DNA of 64,000 nt from the NCBI RefSeq assembly GCF_025698545.1, contig NC_068571.1, forward strand, positions 49,881,733-49,945,732, read 5' to 3'. The notes under the pieces are model-generated. The model worked only from the letters and a program-made list of their open reading frames with translations. It did no database searches and had not been told where the DNA came from. Both the position numbers and the translations under genes were made by a program. Numbering within the stretch: the stretch's first letter is position 1; each line of letters begins with the position of its first letter. The stretch is from Gossypium raimondii. Lineage: Eukaryota; Streptophyta; Magnoliopsida; Malvales; Malvaceae. Of the stretch, positions 37,190 to 47,850 are shown piece after piece.

Positions 37190-38760
37190 GATCGAGGGAG
37201 AGGTTTTCTAAGTGTCGTCCATTAGGCAATCGATACAGACTCAATAATTGTTCGTATTGTCTCGGGACCTCGGGTTTTGTCTCCTAGCTTCGCGGAGAGC
37301 CCTGAGGGTTCATGGAGTGGGAGCGCTGACCACGCCCCAATGTAGGTGCACCAAAGCTATTACTCAACACTATTATACTTAAATATCTAGTGGCTTTACT
37401 GTAAATGTGATAGGTCAATTGTAATATTTGTAATGTTACAATGGAACACTAAGTATTCTAAGGATCGAATCCAAGGGATTGTCAAATTGGTAAATATGTT
37501 TATCAAGTTAATCACAAGTTAAGCAATTACTAATTTAATCAAGCCAGAAATTATTAGTGCAAATTCCAAAATAAATTGTTTATAAACTAAATTTAAATTA
37601 TCAATTCAAACAAATCTAATTTTCTTACCTATTGCTTCAGACAATGGAAATGATAAAAAAACTATGGTCGATTGATTCGTTACTCGTTAAGTAAGCTAAT
37701 AAACCTATATTGATTATATTGTTTGTCACTCTTAGTTAAGAATCTCCTATCGGTCTCATCCTAGACTAAAAGGTATCACTTAGATTCTACTCTCGGTCTC
37801 ACCTAGGCATATAGATCTCCTATTGGTCTCACTATTCGACACAATTATATGGAACTATCTAATGATAAAATCTCCTCCTGGTCTCATTTATCTAGATTTT
37901 CCACTAGAAGCGTCAATTCTAGCGTGTTTCAATATAATCGAACAATCAATTAATCAATAATAAACATTAACTTAAACTAACAAATAGCCAATCAACCAAC
38001 CATCAACCAATTTAACACATAATCAAACTTAAATTTCAAACAAACATTTTATCAAACACATGGTAAGTATAAAATAAAGGTAAAGGATTTAAGAAAATGT
38101 TCATTTAATTAATGGAAATCTATTGAAACCCAAGAGTTTGATCATCTTTCTTTTGCATAGTCTTCAACAATAAAAGAAAAAATAGAAAACAACAAAAATC
38201 AAATCTATTCTAAATCTAATTTAAAAAGAAATGAAAAGAAAACTTAACCTACAAACTATGAAAAATTAAGGAGAAATGTTCAACCAACAAAATTTAAAAT
38301 CAAAAGCTTATAAAGTAGTATTTATAGTTTATTAAAATTTTAACCTAACATTGGCCATTATGAAAAATTAACAAACTTAAGTTTGTTTGGACGCAAAATT
38401 GCCCCTGCAATTTTGCACCCGTCAGGTAGTGGTATCGCGACACCGAAGCTTGGGTGTCGCGATACCTAAAACAATAACTAAATTGGGGTCTTAGAGGTAT
38501 CCCTTGGTGTCACGATATCACTGGAAAAAGACTCAATTTCTCCTCGAGTTTGAGCCCTTATCTCCCTACACCAACTCAATTACATTGTTAGGTCCCTCAT
38601 AGCACATTTGGCCAATTTGGGTCTCAAAATGGTGTAAAACTAAACAAAAATGTTTATTAATGCTTAGAACTAAAAATGAACAAAAATATATAAAAGACAC
38701 TTAAATTGCTTCAGAATAATCTCCTCAAGTGTATTGGATAACCTAATTTGACAACAGATC
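37190..38760. repeat. Noncoding retroelement-like remnant
   Basis: Starts with an unusually GC-rich patch (37195-37350) and continues with GGATCGAATCCAAGGGATTG, a Thr/Ser-poor noncoding stretch with GGTCTCAC words (37750-37870), and a perfect palindrome at 38431. It resembles noncoding parts of large plant LTR elements. No pol motifs were seen and the boundaries are uncertain. Confidence 0.35.
38431..38466. repeat. Perfect 14-bp inverted repeat
   Basis: GGTATCGCGACACC, an 8-bp loop GAAGCTTG, then GGTGTCGCGATACC. The arms match without error and contain CpG-rich TCGCGA cores. Confidence 0.95.
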
Positions 38761-38928
38761 AAACGCCTTGATTAGTGGAAAGAGTATATACCTAAAAGAC
38801 ATATAAATAATTAATCGATAAAAATACACACAATATGAATTGAACCACCAATCAAAATATAAGTAACTTAGAGATGATACCACTACCATTAAAACTTTGC
38901 TTTAAGATTAGGGTATTTGGGAAAAATA

Positions 38929-39063
38929 GTCAAATGAATAGTAATATTTGAGAATAATGGGGACATACATTTATGTAAAGTTAAGATTAGTTTTTAGAGG
39001 GGGGAAAGTCAAGTGAAAAGTAATATTTGAGAATAATGGGTAGATGCATTTATGTAACATTTA
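38929..39063 (+). repeat. Direct duplication of ~60 bp
   Basis: AGTAATATTTGAGAATAATG followed by GGxxATxCATTTATGTAA occurs at about 38939-38980 and 39018-39060. The flanking sequence (to 39300) looks single-copy and contains no recognised gene. Confidence 0.7.
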
Positions 39064-39379
39064 ATCAGGCCTTGGGGGTGAAGGTACTTGAAGTAGTTGA
39101 ATGAACAGCATAACAAATAAAGAGGAGGCAAGTGTAAGGCTGTAATGTAATAATAATGTGAAGGATGATGAAGAAGTGAAAGGGGCACTGGTCCATGTTA
39201 TTTAATACCCTAATTAAGATCCAGCCATTGCAGTTTCAAATATTCGTACAAAAGCTAGGTAGGTCCCCTCCTCTACCCCTAATAGCCTAAAACTCAAGTC
39301 CTACCACATTATATTTGTCCTCTCATAATTTAAAAAAAAATCAAAATAATTTTTATAAATATCTTATATATATAAAATT

Positions 39380-39880
39380 AAAAGGCAAATAGATCTCTCT
39401 AGTCCCGCTCTATTTCGAAATTGAATAAACTGGTCTTTTAAAAAAATTTAGAATAATGTAATCTCTATCAATTTCGAAAATGAGCAACTAAAGACAATTA
39501 ATCATAATGTTAATATATTATGTCAATTGTACTTAATTTTAATTGGTATAATTTTAACATTCGATATTTATTTATTATTGTCATTTTAGCCTTAGTTGCA
39601 AAAGGTTTAACAAATTTAGCATCAACATTTACACAAATATTACGGGATAGATTTATTAAATTACGACCAAAATGATAGAATGTGTAATCTTTGAAGGCTA
39701 AACTTGTTATTATACAAATCAGATTCGTGTACAATTGATGGAAAAAATTAACGTCACGATTAATTATCTTTAGTTGCTTAGTTTTGAAAATGATAAAGAT
39801 TAACTTGTTTTGATTTTTTTAGAGGGATCAATTTGCTCAATTTTAAAATTGAGAGGGGCTGAAAATGTCTTTTTACCAAA
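39380..39880. repeat. Foldback MITE with ~130-bp inverted arms
   Basis: The left arm (39380-39510: GGCAAATAGATCTCTCTAGT, TTCGAAATTGAATAAACTGG, GAGCAACTAAAGACAATTAA) pairs with the right arm (39750-39880: TTAATTATCTTTAGTTGCTT, TTTTTTAGAGGGATCAATTT, GAGGGGCTGAAAATG). The centre is AT-rich and noncoding. Further AT-rich spacer without genes extends to 40818. Confidence 0.6.
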
Positions 39881-40818
39881 TTAAAAATGATTACAAATCT
39901 TTAAAAAGAATATATTCCAACCGAGTTAGGATAATAAAATAGAACTTGCCAACTTAATTAACTTAAAATGTTTTTCATTCGATTCAATCGAATGATCACC
40001 TCTAAACATAGTAATATTTATGGTGGTAAGCATAAACAAAAACATCTTCTGTTAAATTTTTCTTAAAGAGATTAGAAAACTAAATAAAAGAAAATTATAA
40101 GAGGTTTGAATATTAGATAATTATTTAGTACATTAATGATTATATTTTTAATTTTTACATGTGAGGTTAAGAAACTAACCCATGTTCTTAAGTTTAGAAA
40201 ATAAATTAGAAGAAAATAATTTATGAGATTATGCAATATTTAGTATTGGAACTGATTTATCAATGTGTTTTATTATAATATTTATATTTTCATAAAATTA
40301 TATTGATAAATTTAATAATTAAATCGTTAAAATTATTAATCATATGAAAAACTTATGCTAAAATACAGTCTTCCAAAGGTTTAGTTAATTATTAAATTAT
40401 ATAAAACACAAATATAAAAAGTAAACTATTTAATATTAGAGAGGTCAACTCGAATTGTTTGTTAAAATTATATTAAGTAGTATTTAGATAAGTTTAATTA
40501 TAACAATTAAATAAAAGCTTCTTCTGAGTCACTGTGAAACTCTGTCCCTACTCCCTATGCACGCTTTACATATCACAGAAGGTAAAATCCTATGAAAGAT
40601 CCTATATTTTATATTTTTGGCAGATTTAGTTTCTCGACTATAATTTTATCATTTATAATCCTGAATTGTTCAAAATATGTATTTTTTTATCTAAAGGTTG
40701 ATTTCATTAAATAATTTAATGGAACTTAGGCATTGTTTGATAATCAATTGAAATTAAATTCATTAAAAATAACACTCAATAATTTATAGATCATCAATAA
40801 AAAACCATTGAAAATATT

Positions 40819-41080
40819 AAGGATTTTTATTAAAATAATATTAAAAACGAAAATAGCATCTTTCAAAAATTATGTACTAAAATAGTACATTTAGGGTGGT
40901 GGAGGTGGTACATAGGCGGTACCATCCTAGTTCTGACAAAAAAAATTGTTATATATATATATAAACTGACAAAAAAAAACAAAACTGTTAAAATAATCTG
41001 ATGGGACAGCACAGACTGGTCACGCCTAGGGAAGAAGCGGCACCAGTCATGCCTTTCCCATAGGCGGCATCGATCTCGCC
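40819..41080 (+). repeat. Left terminal inverted repeat of the outer MULE
   Basis: Pairs with 55250-55506. Landmarks: ATGTACTAAAATAGTACATTT, GGTGGTGGAGG, CATAGGCGG, TTCTGACAAAAAAA, GGGACAGCAC and GGTCACGCCT. A (TA)n run at about 40951-40962 and small indels separate the two copies. Confidence 0.85.
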
Positions 41081-41507
41081 ATCCCGATAGGCGGCACCCC
41101 ACTTCCCACCACCCCATCCGGCTCTATTTTTAGGCATCAATAAAAAAAAGTAGAATAAGATAGGGAGAATAGAAGAAATAAAGAAAAGATATTATTATTT
41201 TTATTGTTATTTTCAAATAGAATATATTATGATAAGAAAAAATTATTTTGTTAGTATTATATAGTTTGTTTAGTGTTATTTGTATGTTTTGTTTAAAGTT
41301 ATTTTGTTTATTGTGATTTGTTAGTAAGTTTTGTGTTTAGATTAATTATGTGTTTATTCGAATGTTATGTTTTAATTTTTTTAATATATTTGAAAGTTTT
41401 ATGTTATTAACTATTATAAAGTAATTGTTAGTTAGTGATAACAACAGAAAAAAATAAAAATTGTTTTGAGAATTTTTGTTTATTTTTTAACAGATTGAGT
41501 ATTGAAG

Positions 41508-44181
41508 ATGGATAATCAGTTTTTCGTATGCGTTTATTTCGATGGAATCATCTTGACAACAACCATTGGATGTATATTTGAATGTCGACAACAAATAGCA
41601 ATGAGATTTAATAGAAATGTCTCGTTCGATGCAATGAATGAAAATATTAGCACAAAAATTGTTAGACTTTGTGAGAGAAGGATCTCAAAACTTTTCTACA
41701 AGTTTTTTAGTTTCGACAAATCCCATCAAATTTACCGAAATGGAGCTTGTAGACGATGAAGACGTGGAGGCAATGATCGTTCTTTATTGTGGGAATCGGA
41801 GTTACCAAAATGCACCGATTCAGTTTTTTTGCTGAGTTAGCTGGTGTGGAGCCAACTGAAGATCTCATTGCATCTGGTGAAGAACATGGAGGTGAAGAAC
41901 CGTGTATGGTGGCTCCAATATTGTACATTGATAGTGAATCGACTATACGCGGGATTGATATCGATCTTAATGTTGCACCCGATATTGATGTGGTTGGTGA
42001 TGATGGATACGATAGTAGTGATCCTTGTGATCAAAAGGTCGATAGTGATAGTAATCTCGATGTGGATGAGGTCCCTGATGACATTGACGGCAAATGCGTA
42101 AATAACGATGGAAACATTAATGCGTCTTCAGTGGGGAACCAAATTTGACGTATTGTGATACACAATAATCCTGGGCCACACATGTCGCTCATAGACCCCG
42201 ACACGGCACACGTAGCCGAGTTTCTAAAGTACATTGAAATACTACCTGCTCACCGGCTGGCTGTAGATTCTGATCCTGAGGACTTGTTCGTAGGGCAGAG
42301 ATTCGAAAGTAAGGAAGAGTGCATATTTACTATTAAGCGGTATAGCATGAATATACCAGTGGACTATAAAGTCGTAGTGTCTAAACCGACATTATATATT
42401 GGGGAGTGTTAGAAGTCGGCGGAAGGTTGCAATTAGCGGGTACGAGCTGCATTTATTCAAAATTCGCAGATGTGGAAGATACAAAAATTTGTTGAGCATC
42501 ACACATGTACATCAACACGTATGACAGAAGATCATCGAAAACTTGATTCCAAAACTATCTGTTCGTGTATCATGCCAATGGTGAAGGACATGCCGACCAT
42601 TAAAGTTTTGGTATTGATTGCCGAAATGCAGGCACGATTCTAGTATCGAGTATCATACCGAAAGGCATGGATAGCTAAACAGATGACAATGGAGCAATTG
42701 TACGAGGATTTCGATAAATTGTATAATGAGCTATAGGGATGGATAGCCGATATGCAGAAATACGTACCGGGGACTGTCATTGAGTTACAGACACAACCTT
42801 ATTACGGCCCGGATGACCAACTAGAACCGGGAAAAAAATTTCTATCGAATGTTCTGGACGTTTGATCTATGTGTGCGTACATTTCCCCGCTATAAGCTAT
42901 TTGTGCAAGTAGATGGGACCTGGCTATACGAAAAATATACACAGATCATATTTCTTGTGGTTGTTCAAAACGGTAACAAAAACGTGCTCCTGATAGTATT
43001 TTCCATCGTAGATAAGGAGAACATGGAATCGTGAGAATTCTTCCTTACCAACCTGCAGAGGTATGTTATTAGCAACGATAATATTTTCATCATCTTCAAT
43101 AGAGGGAAATGATTAATTGTCGCCATTAGGCGTTCCAGTGTGCTATGGAGATTCATTTACTACATCCGGCATATCGCTGTTAATTTCTATCGAGATTATA
43201 AGAATACAGACTGACGAGACAAGTTGTGAGAATGGGTAAATGATAACCTTATCTTTTCAATATAAGTTTTAATGTTTTAGGGAAATACTATAACTTATCT
43301 TTTCTTAATACATATACAGCGCACAAGCTAGAGCCACACATTTTTCGCCAAAGAGTGACATAGAAAGTTAAACGAACGCATCTTTCCGACAGTGATTGGG
43401 TACCATGGAGCCGTAGCAATGGGCTCAAAGCTTTGACGAGGGCTTTCGTTATGGTCAAATGACCACAAACTTGGTGGAGGGGATCAATCCTGTATTGTTA
43501 AAAATACGACATCTTCTGATTTCATCTGCCTTCCTGACTATATTCTACAGGTTGGCTACCTTGATGCCAAGAATAGGTCAGCAACAAGCCAACCAGACAA
43601 AGGCAGAACACGTGTTTGTCGAAGATGTCAGGGATGCAATGGTTGCAAATCGCCGGATGGCGAGGTCGATGAATGTAGAAGTATATTCATGATGTCTTGA
43701 AACGTTTCGAGTTACGGAGACCATTGGTCGTCAACCCGGTATACCACCTAGGTCTTATAGAGTTAATCTCCGAAACAGATAGTGCAATTACAGGAGGTTC
43801 CAAACATTTCATTATCCATGTGCACATGTCGTGGCAGCGTGTACTAAAGTATCGCTCAATGTTGAATAATTTTTCGATGATGTATACACCCTCAAGCGTA
43901 GGTTGCGTGTCTGGGAGAATGAATTCCCTGTCCTGCCTGACCTGTTTACGTGGGAAGTGCCTCCGACGACTTTTGAGGTTGTCCCAGACAAAGGGTTGTG
44001 TAGGAATCCGAAAGGTCGTCCGCAATCATCCAAAATCCATAATGAAATGGACATTAAGGAGAAATCCGATGGTAAGCGTTTTGGATTATGCAGATTAGCT
44101 GGTCATAATCGGAATTAATGCCCGTGGCGAAACTACCATGTTGGACAATCGTCACGATTGGGTAGGAATTTAGTTTTTTAA
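41508..44181 (+). pseudogene. mudrA-type MULE transposase, outer element (broken)
   Basis: Starts ATGGATAATCAG after a TTTTTTAACAG acceptor. In order it holds an N-terminal PB1-like segment, an acidic linker (about 41960-42110), the MuDR plant domain (FESKEECIFTIKRYS, about 42301), the MULE DDE domain (FVQVDGTWLYEKYTQ near 42900; NLVEGIN near 43470), a SWIM finger region (HYPCAHVVAAC near 43811) and a C-terminal zinc knuckle (FGLCRLAGHNRN). Defects: many stops (e.g. 42144, 43034, 43111) and frameshifts, the second catalytic Asp changed to Asn (IIFNRGK) and immediately followed by a stop, and one SWIM Cys changed to Tyr. At least one intron (43249-43314) has normal GT-AG ends. It cannot encode an active transposase. 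Confidence 0.87.
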
Positions 44182-44496
44182 TATTGTAATCCAATGTACC
44201 TAATTTATATTACAAAGTTTGTTCTGATTTTTAATATTGTAATGTATTTAATTTATATTACAAAACTTATATTACAAAGTTTGTTCTAAGTTTTAATGTT
44301 GTAATATTGTAATGTTGCAATTAATCTAATTTATATTACAAAGTTTGTTTCAAGTTTTAATGTTGCAAATAATCTAATTTGTGACCACAAAGTTTATTCC
44401 AAGTTTTAATGTTGCAATTAATCTAATTAAATAAATAAAAAGGTTGTCTTTTTCTTGATTTATATTTTTTTAGAATAAAAAGGTTGCAAAAAACCC

Positions 44497-46294
44497 TTAA
44501 AATTGATGGCTTGATGGTGTGGTCCTAGAGGTATATTTCTGCGGGGGTCGACGTTCACGTTGTGGGTGGTTGCGGCGATCAACATCCTCTTTAATCGCAG
44601 GTGGAGGTGTGTGAAACATGGAAGAAAAATCATATGCCCAGAACGCCATCGATGAACTTGAGCCAGGAGGAGTGCTATACTATAGTGGATACGACCGAGG
44701 AGAAGTGGAGTAATGCGGTGGATACGGGTCGGGAGGAGTGTTGTACTACGGTGGTACGGGTCGGGCACTAGCTCGTATGGCTCAAGTCGATGCATGTGTG
44801 GGGGGACTACAGTCGACTGTCCACCAAGTAAACATGGTTTTCCATTACTAGAGTACCATTATATGTAGTCTAACGATGGTTGCAAATCGAAAGAAATATT
44901 CATCTGAGGTCTCCGCGCCATCCAATTATCCTACACTGCAATATATTTCTAGTGCACAACCCCCAAATTATTTCCATGTTTTCCTCTCTTGTTAATCCCG
45001 TGAATCTTCCCCACCTGCACTGGCGGAGTCGAAATATACTGGATGCAACCAAACTGCCAGAGTACTCGATCCCCATGGTACCACTCGATTGTCTGAAAAT
45101 CGATGATCGGTGCGTTAATGCACCATAGGTGAGAATGAATGTAGGTAGACGAGGGTATAACATCCGCAATTTCTGGTATCTGATACGGCATCCAGATAAA
45201 CTGCACGATTAATAAAATGGTTAAAATTTAACAAGGTTCAAGTAATATATACAAAGTAATTACATGTCACGAATATTGGAATAGCTTACCCCTTCCCCGA
45301 CATGTTGTTCAATCATCAGACAATATATCGGGACAGTGTACGACCTCCCGATACTCGGATAAAAACTTCATCTACAAAACGAATTACATGTTAGAATAGT
45401 ATCGTTAGAATAGTATCATTAGAAAAAAAAGTCAATTAATTGCTATCACAAGTTAAATTCGATCACATGTTCACTAGTGGAAGTACGTATGCTTAGTGCT
45501 TAATTGATGCCAAGAATGACATTCGATAAAGAGCCAATGACTGCAGCAATATAAGGCATCCGCCTAAGTCTACGACATCAGGCTTTATCGTTAGACAAAT
45601 CTCACGATACAACATAGCCAGAACTGCGGAACCCAAACTATACGAGCGAACAGTCTGCAAATTAGCTAATAGGGGTAAATACATCAAATGAACCCTGTTG
45701 TTGTTGTCATCCAGCATCAGAACACCCCTTATAATATGCATAATGTAAGCTCGAGCTGCGCATATCACCTCATGCTCAGTGGCATTAATTGATAAATGTT
45801 TAAAATTGGCTTTCAGCTATGAAAATTTTAAACCCGTAAAATTAGACTCAGCATCGTTGGGCGACACTCCTAGTACTTACGCCCGTTACGGTACTCCAGT
45901 CGATTGGGAGCCCAAGTTGCAATGCAACATCCCCTAGAGTGACAGTGTACTCCCCACACGACAAATAAAAAGTGTGGGTCTCCGAGCGCCAACGCTCAAC
46001 CACTGCGGATATTAAATCGTACCGCAAATCAAACGTCCAGATCAATGCTGCTGACTTGAATCCAGCTAACTCCAAGTACGACATCAGCCGTTCATCCCGA
46101 GAATATCCTATACCATTCACCCGACCCCTTAATGCGCAATAACTATTACAGAAAATAGTTATAATAACATAATTTATTTCCGTAAATGACCTAGAACTTT
46201 TTTTAAGGGAACCTGTGATTAACAAATAACAATATATTGCCATTTTATTAACTGTGTTTGATATGTGACCATCGTTCTTAATCAATGAACTCAT
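44497..46294 (-). pseudogene. Plant mobile domain (PMD/MAIN-like) gene of the outer MULE (broken)
   Basis: Minus strand. A start at 46294 (MSSLIKNDGHISN) is followed after an intron by the PMD signature (46110-45880: YLELAGF, DLISAVVERWRSETHTFYL, GEYTVTLGDVALQLGLPID), then ARAYIMHIIRGVL and GSAVLAMLYREIC (45760-45590), a middle segment (FIWMPYQIPEI, QFGCIQYI) and a basic tail ending at 44497. Stops and frameshifts (e.g. the end of the segment at 45493) break it. PMD is the domain of the Arabidopsis MAIN/MAIL1 silencing-related proteins and also occurs in transposons. The stop codon is 315 bp from that of the transposase, tail to tail. Confidence 0.85.
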
Positions 46295-46659
46295 TGCGAT
46301 ACCTACAATTCCAAAACAAATTTCGATTATTAATTTCAAAGTTTGATGCATTTTAAATATTTATCAAAATACCTAAAATTTATATATTGCTTTTAATTAC
46401 AAAAAATACCAAGCAGCTTTTGCCCACATCATATTTTTTGCTATACTATATTAACAAAATAAATATATCTTATAAATTGAACTCAAACTCCAACTCAATG
46501 GTCCTATTTACAAATTTCATCTCAATGGTTTAATCTTTTACCTACATAAAAAATTATATTAAAATAATAAAAATAACATGCCAATAAAAAAATTAACAAA
46601 AACATAACATAAACTATCTCAACATAATAAATAATATTGTTATTATTATTTTAAAATAA

Positions 46660-46746
46660 GGGCAAATTACCATTAAAAGCCCCTTTTTAAAAATAATTAC
46701 CGAAATGGGCCAGGTAAATAATTATTTACCGGAATGGGCCCATTTC
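46660..46746 (+). repeat. Left terminal inverted repeat of the inner MULE
   Basis: Pairs with 53648-53732 with few mismatches and contains the perfect palindrome GGTAAATAATTATTTACC. Confidence 0.9.
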
Positions 46747-46797
46747 CCAGAAAGTGCGTCCACGCCAGCGCGATGTCAGGGTACGTGATAGGAAAAA

Positions 46798-46893
46798 GCG
46801 TCCCTGAGGGAGCGTTTTGCCTACGTGGACATAAAACGCGTCCTTAAGGGAGCGCTTTATGTCCACATAGGCAAAATGCTCCCTCAGGGACGC
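46798..46893. repeat. 96-bp near-perfect palindrome, subterminal in the inner MULE
   Basis: Two 48-bp arms meet at CCTTAAGG (46842-46849). The outer 13 bp (GCGTCCCTGAGGG) match exactly and there are five mismatches over 48 bp. It is CpG-rich (ACGCGT, AGCGCT). A similar GC-rich, partly palindromic zone lies near the other end (about 53500-53640). Confidence 0.92.
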
Positions 46894-46963
46894 GTTTTAC
46901 CCGATTCACTGCTTTTAGGGTTTAGAGTTAAAAATTAAATAAATAAGAGATTATACTTTAAGG

Positions 46964-47362
46964 TAGAGGTGGTCATGGGCCGGGTAGGGCCTGGTTCGGG
47001 CGGGGCTAAAAAAATTTTTTTTGCCCGCTTACTAGGCCCGGGGCCGGCCCGGCGCGAAATATGTGACTGAAATTTTGTCCAGGCCTGGCAAGAGAAAAAA
47101 TTTATAAGCCCGAGCCCGGCCCGGCCGGACCCATTTTTTAATAAACACAAAAAAATATTTTAAAAATAAAAAGAATAAAAAAATATTTTAAAATTAAAGA
47201 ATAAAAATATTTATTTATTATATATTCGGGACGAGCCATGCCGGGCTCGAGCCAAAAAAGTGGTGCCCGAGGGCCGGCCCATTTTTGCTCAAACCCGTAA
47301 TTCGGGCCTATATTTTTACCCGAATCCTCCCATATTTTTTGCCCGGCCGATGAATACCTCTA
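46964..47362. mobile_element. hAT-type MITE (399 bp) inside the inner MULE
   Basis: Termini TAGAGGTGGTCATGGGCCGG and (complement) TAGAGGTATTCATCGGCCGG are inverted with four differences in 21 bp. The flanks CTTTAAGG and TTTTAGGT are only roughly alike, as expected of a decayed 8-bp duplication. The interior is rich in GGGCCGG/CCGGCCC words. It belongs to the same superfamily as the 23523 element but is shorter. It has no genes. Confidence 0.75.
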
Positions 47363-47850
47363 TTTTAGGTTTTGTCAATTAAATTATTTTTAAAATTTTC
47401 AAAATTGGATTAGTTTTCTTGTGTATTATTTTTTAAGAAAAATTTAATTAAATTAGGGTTTTTGTATTTTTAAGCAGGATGCTTTGTTAGCAGAAGTACT
47501 GAAAAAAGTAAAGCTTTGTTGAACAAAGTAAAGCAGGGTGCTTTAACTTATGCACGTGTTATACTCAAAGAACCATCTACCGAAAACATTATTTTTTAAA
47601 AAAGAAAAGGCAAATTAAATTAAAAGTAAGGTTTATATTTCATAAAAAATTCTGAACAAAGTAAAGCATTTCTACAAGAATAATTCTTTGCTTTCAAAGT
47701 AAATTTTGTTCTTTTCTTGTCAATTAAATTATCTAATTGGTCCATCAATTGAGTTTACCGATTGACTATGAATAAAGCAAAATTTTCCCTTAGATTGCAT
47801 AAGTTAAAGCAAAAAAAAATTAGAGAGGCTAAAAATGATAGAAATTGAAG
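47363..47850. other. Inner MULE 5' untranslated/promoter region
   Basis: AT-rich with two similar GCAGGRTGCTTT words (47477, 47534) and repeated AACAAAGTAAAGCA. No gene. Confidence 0.45.

Noticed and set aside
39985..40006. Complete hAT MITE ending GATCACCTCTA
   Set aside because: Only one terminus-like sequence is visible. No opposite end or 8-bp duplication was found.
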